From Candidatus Nanoarchaeia archaeon (GTDB taxonomy: Archaea > Nanobdellota > Nanobdellia > Pacearchaeales > GW2011-AR1), in contig JAQUKY010000008.1 of the NCBI GenBank assembly GCA_028718805.1, positions 1-64,000 of the forward strand: a stretch of 64,000 nucleotides of DNA. Reading direction: 5' to 3'. The translations under genes and the position numbers were made by a program. Under the pieces are notes generated by a model, which was not told the origin of the DNA, did no database searches, and saw nothing but the letters and a program-made list of their open reading frames with translations. Positions 58,330-64,000 of the stretch are shown piece after piece (positions within the stretch are counted from its first letter, which is position 1; every line of letters begins with the position of its first letter).

Positions 58330-59406
58330 ATGCCAATTGACTTAAGAACACAACAGTTAGCAAAACTTATTGTAGATTATTCTGTATTTGTTAAAAGGGG
58401 GGAGAAGGTTGTCATTTCCGGAAGTGAGGAGGCAAGAGATTTTATTGTAGCATTGTATAAAGAGGTTATTCTAAGAGGAGCTCATCCTATTTTAAGATTC
58501 AGGCCTTCAGGATTATCTGCTTTTTTCTATAAATATGCAAATAAAGAGCAGATAGAAAAATTTCCAGATGAATTTGACTATATTGTTAAAAATGCACAGA
58601 AATATATTGGGATAACTACTGAAGATAATACCCGCGAATTAACAAGCGCAGATCCTAAAAAAATGACTGAAAGAGAGAAAGTAACGAGTTCAATTACTAA
58701 TTATATTTGTAATGAAAAACCTAAGATTTATAGAGTAACTGTTGCTTTTCCTTGCACTGCTTTAGCTCAGGAAGCTGATATGGATTTAACTGAATATGAA
58801 AATTTTGTTTATGGTGCTTGCTTGCAGGATTGGGAAAAATTAAGCAAAAAAATGAATAAAATAGCAAATAGATTCAGAAAAGGAAAAGAAGTCCATTTAA
58901 TAGGAGAAAATGTTGATTTAAAATTTAAGATTCATGGAAAGAAATTAGTTGTTTCAGATGGCAAAGAAAATATGCCGGATGGAGAGATTTTTATGGCGCC
59001 GGTAAGAGATAGTTTAAATGGATGGATAAAATTTGAATATCCTGCAGCTGAATATGGCAAAGAGGTTACTGGAATTTATTTAAAATTTGAAAATGGGAAG
59101 GTTATTGAATCAAAAGCTTCAAAAAATGAAGATTTTTTAAAACAAATGCTTGCAACAGATGAAAATTCAAGTTATGTCGGGGAATTTGGAATAGGAATGA
59201 ACCCAAAAATAAACAAGTTTACAAAAAGGATAATCTTTGATGAAAAGATTAACGGAACAATTCATTTAGCATTAGGGTTGGCATATAAGGAAAATGGCGG
59301 GGGAAATGATTCTGCGATTCATTGGGATCTTATAAAAGATATGAGACATGCAAGAATTATTTTAGATGGAAAGGTTGTTCAGAATAAGGGTGTTTGGAAG
59401 ATTTGA
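58330..59406 (+). CDS. M29-family aminopeptidase
   Basis: A 358-residue aminopeptidase of the AmpS/AmpT type, a cytosolic cobalt/zinc enzyme trimming N-terminal residues from peptides. Motifs near the metal site: GEFGIGMNPKINKFTKRII (about 287-305), HLALGLAYKENGGGN and IHWDLIKDMRHARI (HWD). N-terminal QQLAKLIVDYSVFVKRGEKV is also typical. Start ATG 58330 is chosen because earlier in-frame codons read through the shared leader motif. Substrate range is broad in this family. Confidence 0.92.
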   Translation: MPIDLRTQQLAKLIVDYSVFVKRGEKVVISGSEEARDFIVALYKEVILRGAHPILRFRPSGLSAFFYKYANKEQIEKFPDEFDYIVKNAQKYIGITTEDNTRELTSADPKKMTEREKVTSSITNYICNEKPKIYRVTVAFPCTALAQEADMDLTEYENFVYGACLQDWEKLSKKMNKIANRFRKGKEVHLIGENVDLKFKIHGKKLVVSDGKENMPDGEIFMAPVRDSLNGWIKFEYPAAEYGKEVTGIYLKFENGKVIESKASKNEDFLKQMLATDENSSYVGEFGIGMNPKINKFTKRIIFDEKINGTIHLALGLAYKENGGGNDSAIHWDLIKDMRHARIILDGKVVQNKGVWKI

Positions 59407-59583
59407 TTTTACAATCTTCTATATGATTTTTTTGATAATCTATTAAACCTATTTTAAGGTGTTTCTGAATTTTCATTAAGATATATTTTAGTAGCTTACT
59501 CTTCTCTATTTCGATTTAACTCGTTTTTATTTATTACTAATCTGGTAGTGAGGGTTTATATATTTCTTAATCTTTAGGATAAC

Positions 59584-59838
59584 ATGGGCTATAAAATTGT
59601 GAAATATAGAAAAAAGAGAAAATGTCCTTTTGAAACCTATGAACCTAAAAAAAGAATTGAAATAAGAAAGGAGCAAGCAGTTCCATTTTTGGTGAAAGTG
59701 AGCAATATTGGAGGAATGATTGGATTTTGGGCCTCGGGTATTTTAATGGGCATTAAAGGTTTTTTTCATGCTGAGAGTAAGATAAAAAAATTCAGTTTAA
59801 ACAGAAGAGTAGTTGAGATTAGGGTAAAGAAGAGATAA
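59584..59838 (+). CDS. Small basic protein with one TM-like segment
   Basis: An 84-residue, very basic protein (KYRKKRKCPFETYEPKKRIE) with one hydrophobic stretch about residues 38-60 (VSNIGGMIGFWASGILMGIK) and a basic end. Not recognised. A TATA-like tttatatattt lies about 25 nt upstream. The 175 bases before it are AT-rich with nothing else evident. Confidence 0.55.
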   Translation: MGYKIVKYRKKRKCPFETYEPKKRIEIRKEQAVPFLVKVSNIGGMIGFWASGILMGIKGFFHAESKIKKFSLNRRVVEIRVKKR

Positions 59839-59840
59839 AA

Positions 59841-60182
59841 TTATTTTAGAACAATTTTATCTGCCTGTATCTGCAGATGCCCTTCATATTCTTGGATAGT
59901 TCCTATAACCATCACTTCTTTATTTTTTAATTTGTCAATTGCCGCGCTTATTGTCATATCGATTTTTCCTGTTTCATCTTTTATTGAAATTATCTGGAAG
60001 TCTGAAGCGTAAATTTTAGTATCAAGAATTTCGCCTTCTATCTTTACTCTTTTATTCATAAGATTATCATCTATATCTTTAATTTTTATTACTCTTGGTT
60101 CCAGAACACTTGAAAGGAACAGAAGCAGGAAAATTCCAATTAGGGAAATTATTATGGAAACTTTGAGAGTGTTGAGTTTCAT
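59841..60182 (-). CDS. Membrane-anchored OB-fold protein
   Basis: A 113-residue protein with an N-terminal signal anchor (about 8-26, VSIIISLIGIFLLLFLSSVL) and an OB-fold (about 34-112: KIKDIDDNLMNKRVKIEGEI, FQIISIKDETGKIDMTISAA, VMVIGTIQEYEGHLQIQADK). The fold resembles tRNA_anti-type nucleic-acid-binding domains but, outside the membrane, more likely binds sugars or protein. Function unknown. Confidence 0.72.
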   Translation of the reverse strand: MKLNTLKVSIIISLIGIFLLLFLSSVLEPRVIKIKDIDDNLMNKRVKIEGEILDTKIYASDFQIISIKDETGKIDMTISAAIDKLKNKEVMVIGTIQEYEGHLQIQADKIVLK

Positions 60183-60231
60183 ATGATTTTAATATAATAA
60201 TCTTTATTAAGGATTTTGGTGGTGGAGAGTT

Positions 60232-61068
60232 ATGAGAATAAATATTGAGGATGCAGAGCAAGTTGCTGAATATCGAAAGAGAATGAGGCATGACTTTGAC
60301 TATGTTTTCTTTAATTCAAGAGCTTTAACTGCTAAGAGGCTGGGGGTAGATAAATGGCTTTTTGATAATATCCGGGTCGAAGGACTTGAAAATGTAGAAG
60401 CAGTTAAAGACAAGCAGTTATTTTATGTTTCTAGTCATAAGAGTTTAGCTGATTTTCTTGTTCAGCAATATGTTTTTTGGGAGAATAATTTACCTATTCC
60501 AAGAATTATTGCAGGAGCAAATTTATTTAAGTTTCCATTTAAGAATTTTTGGAAAAAATGCGGCGCAATTTCTTTAGATAGACAAATAAAGAAAAAATTA
60601 TATCTTGCTGCTCTTCACGAAGAACTTAAAGATACATTGTTGGCGGGCGATAATTTATTAGATTACCTTATGGGGACAAGAGACAGAGGAAATGGAATTG
60701 GAAAACCTCAAACAGGGGTAATTGGTGTTGTTTTAGATGTTGCTAAGAGAGGTAAAGATATCTTCGCTGTTCCTTCCGATATTTACTATGATAATATAAT
60801 AGAAAAAGATGCATTAAAAATAGTTGATATGTGGAAAGCCAAGAGAGATTTTCATTTGGAAAAAGGAGAGAACCTTAAAGCTAAAATTTATGATTATTTA
60901 TGTTTTTATTCTGATTATATGGCTTACATTCCGAGGGTATTTTCAAAAAATAAAGGAAATGTTTACCTGAAGTTTGGAAAAGCTTTTCCTATAAAAGATT
61001 TTAATAAAGTTTCTTTAGTTGAAAAGTTACAACAGGATATAAATGATTTAGGCAATGGAAAACTTTAA
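60232..61068 (+). CDS. Glycerol-phosphate acyltransferase-like protein
   Basis: A 278-residue PlsB/PlsC-superfamily acyltransferase. Motif I HxxxxD is intact (YVSSHKSLADFLVQQYVF), motif II-like KKCGAISLDRQ (GxIxxxR), motif III-like MGTRDRGNGIGKPQTGVIG and motif IV-like FAVPSDIYYD. No TM helix is evident. Fatty-acyl esters are not part of classic archaeal membranes, so its presence suggests unusual lipid handling, lipids from a host or food cell, or another acyl acceptor. Ribosome-binding-like ggtggag precedes the ATG. Confidence 0.82.
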   Translation: MRINIEDAEQVAEYRKRMRHDFDYVFFNSRALTAKRLGVDKWLFDNIRVEGLENVEAVKDKQLFYVSSHKSLADFLVQQYVFWENNLPIPRIIAGANLFKFPFKNFWKKCGAISLDRQIKKKLYLAALHEELKDTLLAGDNLLDYLMGTRDRGNGIGKPQTGVIGVVLDVAKRGKDIFAVPSDIYYDNIIEKDALKIVDMWKAKRDFHLEKGENLKAKIYDYLCFYSDYMAYIPRVFSKNKGNVYLKFGKAFPIKDFNKVSLVEKLQQDINDLGNGKL

Positions 61069-61137
61069 TAAGGACAAACTTTCTTAGCAAGACAAGTTTG
61101 AACAAAGAAATAACTTTTTCCGAAAACTTTAATAAGG
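61058..61137 (+). repeat. GAAAACTTTAATAAGG direct repeat before tyrS
   Basis: Two exact 16-base copies at 61058-61073 (overlapping the acyltransferase stop) and 61122-61137, with CAAACTT/AAGTTTG (61075-61081 and 61094-61100) between. The second copy contains the probable TATA box of the TyrRS gene (about 25-30 nt before ATG 61157). Confidence 0.55.
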
Positions 61138-61156
61138 GTTTGTTGTTTGTTTTTTT

Positions 61157-62176
61157 ATGGTAAAAGAACTGAGTGTTGATGAAAGGTTTGAAGTAATAAA
61201 AAGGAATACCGAGGAGATTGTTACAGAAGAAGAATTGAAAAATCTTTTAAAGAAAAAGAAAAATCCTGTTGTTTATTGGGGTACTGCTGTAACAGGAAAG
61301 CCTCATTTAGCTTATTTTTTCCCTTTATTAAAACTAAGTGATTTTATTAAAGCTGGATTCAAAGTTAAGGTTCTTTTAGCAGACTTGCACGGAGCTTTAG
61401 ATGGTACTCCTTGGACTGTTTTAGAACATAGGTATGATTATTATAAAGAAGCAATTAGCCAGATTTTTAAGGCGCTTGGAACAGATTTAAAAAATATAGA
61501 ATTTGTTCAGGGAAGTGAATTTCAATTAAAGCCCGAATATAGTTTTGATGTTTTAAAGATGGCAAGTATAACTTCTGTTAATGATTGCAAGAGGGCTGCT
61601 TCTGAAGTTGTTAAATTTGGGGATAATCCTAAGACAGGAGGATTAGTTTATCCAATAATGCAGGCATTAGATGAACATTATTTAGAAGTTGATGTTCAGT
61701 TTGGAGGTTTAGACCAGAGAAAGATTTTAATGTTTGCAAGAGAAAACCTTCCTAAGCTGACTTATCATGCGAGGGTAGAGGTAATGAATCCTATGATCCC
61801 AGGATTAATTGGGAAGAAAATGAGTGCAAGCATACCAAAAACAAAAATAGATTTAACAGATACCGAAAAAGAGATTAAGGAAAAAGTAAATAGTGCAGAA
61901 TGTGTTGAAGGAGATCCAGATAATGGGATAATGGCTTTTCTGAAATATGTTATAATGGTTATTAAAGAGGATAAAAAAGAGCCTTTTATTGTTGAAAGAG
62001 ATAAAAGATATGGAGGAACAATTGAATTCATAGACTATGGGAGTGTTGAAGATTCTTTTAGAAAAAAAGAATTACATCCTGCGGATTTGAAAAATGCTGT
62101 TGCCAAGGAAATTATAAAATTAGTGAGTAAAATTGATAAAAAGAAGTTGAACGAACTGGCAAAGAAGGCGTATTAA
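61157..62176 (+). CDS. tyrS: Tyrosyl-tRNA synthetase
   Basis: A 339-residue archaeal/eukaryotic-type class I synthetase charging tRNA-Tyr. The HIGH-like motif is KPHLAYFFPLLKL, the tyrosine pocket is seen in DLHGALDG, YPIMQALDEHYLEVDVQFGG and LDQRKILMFARE, and the KMSKS-like motif is GKKMSASIPKTKI (about 217-229). The C-terminal end is short, as in archaea. Complete and apparently functional. Confidence 0.95.
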   Translation: MVKELSVDERFEVIKRNTEEIVTEEELKNLLKKKKNPVVYWGTAVTGKPHLAYFFPLLKLSDFIKAGFKVKVLLADLHGALDGTPWTVLEHRYDYYKEAISQIFKALGTDLKNIEFVQGSEFQLKPEYSFDVLKMASITSVNDCKRAASEVVKFGDNPKTGGLVYPIMQALDEHYLEVDVQFGGLDQRKILMFARENLPKLTYHARVEVMNPMIPGLIGKKMSASIPKTKIDLTDTEKEIKEKVNSAECVEGDPDNGIMAFLKYVIMVIKEDKKEPFIVERDKRYGGTIEFIDYGSVEDSFRKKELHPADLKNAVAKEIIKLVSKIDKKKLNELAKKAY

Positions 62177-62224
62177 ATGCTCCCATAATTACTTAATCCT
62201 AAGGATTAATGCTACTAAACTTTT

Positions 62225-62512
62225 TCATTCTAAGAATTTGAGAATATTCTCTTCTTGGTCTTTAATATTTTCATCTGTTTCTTTTTCTAAATCCTGCATT
62301 TCTTGACAATCATAATTTTGATTAAATAATTGAAGGAGAGTCTTTATCTTTGTATAATCTGCATAAGAAGCTAAATGTAAACTGAAAGAAGATTTATTTG
62401 TGAGATGTTCTGCGCCAATAATATCATTATGAATTTCTGCTAAGCTACGCGCCCCTTCCTTAAGCTCTAAAATCTTTTGTTTTAATTGTTCTTCATCATT
62501 TAAATATTTCAT
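62225..62512 (-). CDS. Hypothetical helical protein, related to 45665-46006
   Basis: A 95-residue helical protein with an early charged helix (EEQLKQKILELKEGARSLAE) and the shared block described for the gene at 45665. The similarity covers about 50 residues with the same spacing, so they are paralogs. Leader resembles TATAAAATCTTAAAAACCCTG, cut here to its core CTTAAAAACCCTG, partly like leader family 2. Function unknown. Confidence 0.62.
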   Translation of the reverse strand: MKYLNDEEQLKQKILELKEGARSLAEIHNDIIGAEHLTNKSSFSLHLASYADYTKIKTLLQLFNQNYDCQEMQDLEKETDENIKDQEENILKFLE

Positions 62513-62562
62513 AATCTCTTGTTGAGTTTTTCAGGGTTTTTAAGATTTTATATTCTTAAATT

Positions 62563-63480
62563 CTATTCTGTAAAAAACTCCACAATATCTTTATCCTGGA
62601 CAATATGCTTTAACCCAACTTTTTGATTTGGGAATTTGCAGGAGGGGCCGGTTATTTTTGCATACTTTACTTTTTTTGAATAACCATGAAGAATTTTTTC
62701 TGCAACATCCTGCAGGGTTGAATTTGGCTGCAGAACAACCGGAACATTATCTAATTTTTCTCTTTTGCCAGGATGTTTTGTGTAAACTCTTATTATTTTA
62801 AAGGATTTGAATATTTTTTCTTTTAAATCTTCAACCCCTTCCTTGGTAAATGTAGAAATCATGCTAAAATTGTATTTTTTAGATCTTAATGTTTCTTTTA
62901 TTTTTCTTTTTATCTCTTCATCATACAAATCCATTTTATTGAAAATTATTATTTTTTCTGCTTTTTTGTTTTGTCTTGTCTGCTCCATAACTGCAGGAAT
63001 TTCATGAATTTTTTCAATAACCATTAAGAGAGTATCAGCACTGTTTACAATTCCTTTATCAAAACTTTCGCTTGCTATGGGGGGAAGGTCAACAATTTGT
63101 ATGTTACAATTAGCATAGTTTAAAATTCCAATTTCAGGTGATGTTGTTGTAAAACCATAACTAGCTATCTTTGGTTGAGTGTTTGTAAGAATTTTCAAGA
63201 TTGATGATTTTCCTGAATTAGTTAATCCTACTAAAACTGCCTGCATTTCTCCTTTTTTAATCCCAGATTTCCCACTCCCCTTTCTCTTTTTTGACTTTTC
63301 TATTTCTTGTTTTAGTTTTTTGTATCTTGTCCTTAAATTCTTCCTTAGATTTTCAGCACCCTTATGAGAAGGCATTGTTCTGAGCATTTCCTCTAATGCT
63401 TCTAATTTTTCTTCATCAGTTGAAGCAGAGTAATATTTCTCTTGTGCGTTTGCAAACTCAAAATTAGCATTAATAGGCAT
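62563..63480 (-). CDS. DRG/OBG-like GTPase with TGS domain
   Basis: A 305-residue GTPase of the DRG type, ribosome-associated in archaea and eukaryotes. Motifs: G1 GLTNSGKSS (about 84-92), G2 region FTTTSPE, G3 DLPPIA (DxxG replaced by DLPP), G4 NKMD (about 180) and a C-terminal TGS domain (about 222-305, IRVYTKHPGKREKLDNVPVV ... VQDKDIVEFF). An N-terminal basic helix (about 45-70) fits tRNA or rRNA contact. Slightly shorter than typical DRG (about 365). Confidence 0.88.
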   Translation of the reverse strand: MPINANFEFANAQEKYYSASTDEEKLEALEEMLRTMPSHKGAENLRKNLRTRYKKLKQEIEKSKKRKGSGKSGIKKGEMQAVLVGLTNSGKSSILKILTNTQPKIASYGFTTTSPEIGILNYANCNIQIVDLPPIASESFDKGIVNSADTLLMVIEKIHEIPAVMEQTRQNKKAEKIIIFNKMDLYDEEIKRKIKETLRSKKYNFSMISTFTKEGVEDLKEKIFKSFKIIRVYTKHPGKREKLDNVPVVLQPNSTLQDVAEKILHGYSKKVKYAKITGPSCKFPNQKVGLKHIVQDKDIVEFFTE

Positions 63481-63630
63481 AATTAAACTAATATTCTAGA
63501 ATTTATAAGACTGTTGTTTTACTTTCTCTATTTTTGATATCCTGATAACTGATTTTATTCTTGAGCATTTGTTAATTTAGCTTGAGCATGTATCTTCTAA
63601 ATAGCTTTAATTTATATTATTATTAATTCA

Positions 63631-63691
63631 GTTAACCCGCAAATTAACAATATTTATATAGCTAATTTTATTTATTTTAATGCGGGTTAAC
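63631..63691 (+). promoter_or_regulatory. Operator-like inverted repeat around a TATA box
   Basis: GTTAACCCGCA (63631-63641) and TGCGGGTTAAC (63681-63691) form a perfect 11-bp inverted repeat 39 bases apart, with a TATA-like atatttatatag (63650-63661) between them. A further half-site GCGGGTTAA occurs inside the gene at 63828-63836. Likely binding sites of a repressor or activator. Confidence 0.65.
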
Positions 63692-63702
63692 TAAAGAGGG
63701 AA

Positions 63703-64000
63703 ATGGTGCATGAAAAGTACATAAAAAGAAATGGAAAAACCTTTGGTCCTTATTTATACGAGAATTATAGGGAAAAAGGGATAACCAAAACAAGGTATCT
63801 AGGACTGGCAAAAAAGAGAAAAAAATCGCGGGTTAATTTGCTTTTAATTCTTGGAACCTTCTTTTTGATATTATTGCTTGTGGGTTTAATTGGGTTTTTT
63901 ATATTAAATGACAGGGAGGAATTTAAAGGGGAACTAGCATCTCAGTCGCCTTTTGATTTTTTGACTAAACTTTTTACAGCCTCTGCTCCAGTTGGTGTCT
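63703..64000 (+). CDS. Membrane protein, cut by the window end
   Basis: The first 99 codons of a gene continuing past 64000. The product begins with a basic cytosolic part (HEKYIKRNGKTFGPYLYENY, REKGITKTRYLGLAKKRKKS), followed by one TM helix (about 46-67, LLLILGTFFLILLLVGLIGF) and an extracellular start. The N-terminal GKTFGPYLYENYREKGITKT resembles a short conserved tag seen in archaeal membrane proteins, but I cannot name it. Controlled from the operator-like inverted repeat just upstream. Confidence 0.65.
   Translation, partial: MVHEKYIKRNGKTFGPYLYENYREKGITKTRYLGLAKKRKKSRVNLLLILGTFFLILLLVGLIGFFILNDREEFKGELASQSPFDFLTKLFTASAPVGV

Overview
The window is AT-rich archaeal chromosome. It carries archaeal-type ribosomal proteins and RNA polymerase subunits (L21e, L18e, S4, S11, S13, Rpo3, Rpo4), an Orc1/Cdc6 initiator, both subunits of the archaeal D-family polymerase (DP1 and DP2), an archaeal TyrRS, TrmB and PRC-barrel proteins, and TATA boxes about 25 nt before many starts (mostly leaderless or short-leader mRNAs). 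Small gene sizes, many small membrane and zinc-ribbon proteins of unknown function, and a form III-like RuBisCO suggest a DPANN archaeon of the Pacearchaeota/Woesearchaeota kind. That placement is inference from gene content only.

Layout. 0-7.1 kb: a surface protein, then a translation/transcription cluster (L21e-Rpo4-DUF655-S13-small membrane protein-S4-S11-Rpo3-tRNA-L18e-L13-S9). 7.1-12.1 kb, minus strand: a PRK-RuBisCO gene pair, preceded by an XPD/DinG-like helicase and a RecB/Cas4-like nuclease. 12.2-19.9 kb: small genes, PEBP, rubrerythrin, superoxide reductase, XerA, a ferredoxin, a 7TM+wHTH pair and a structured intergenic region. 19.9-25 kb: an ABC-2 exporter with an embedded JAMM-like membrane protein, then rubredoxin-like, glutaredoxin-like and ferredoxin:thioredoxin reductase genes and a beta-CASP RNase. 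25-29.4 kb: two hypotheticals and a minus-strand operon (P-loop/deoxyribosyltransferase-like, DeoC, GH130).

29.4-34.5 kb is an accessory region of small unknown proteins that share hairpin leaders and terminators. It also holds two paralogous coiled-coil/HTH proteins facing each other across a direct-repeat region, with palindromes and a tetranucleotide microsatellite. 34.6-48.6 kb: a glycoprotein, an Lhr-type helicase, TrmB, unknown paralog pairs, an AAA/DUF4143 ATPase between direct repeats, PRPP synthetase, a metallophosphoesterase and small unknowns. 48.6-55.6 kb: a probable replication origin followed by orc1, polB (DP1) and polC (DP2). 55.6-64 kb: a PurF homologue lacking its nucleophilic cysteine, a TctA-like membrane protein, M29 aminopeptidase, an acyltransferase, TyrRS, a DRG-like GTPase, and a truncated membrane protein behind an operator-like inverted repeat.

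Together the genes suggest an anaerobe with oxygen-defence enzymes (SOR, rubrerythrin, rubredoxin-like protein, FTR) and sugar/nucleotide carbon flow through DeoC, PRPP synthetase, PRK and RuBisCO. The most unusual signals are the PRK-RuBisCO pair, the degenerate PurF, three families of shared 5' leader motifs, the repeat-rich coiled-coil/HTH locus and a Leu tRNA whose anticodon reads as AAG. All calls come from reading sequence and translations; no search or folding program was run.
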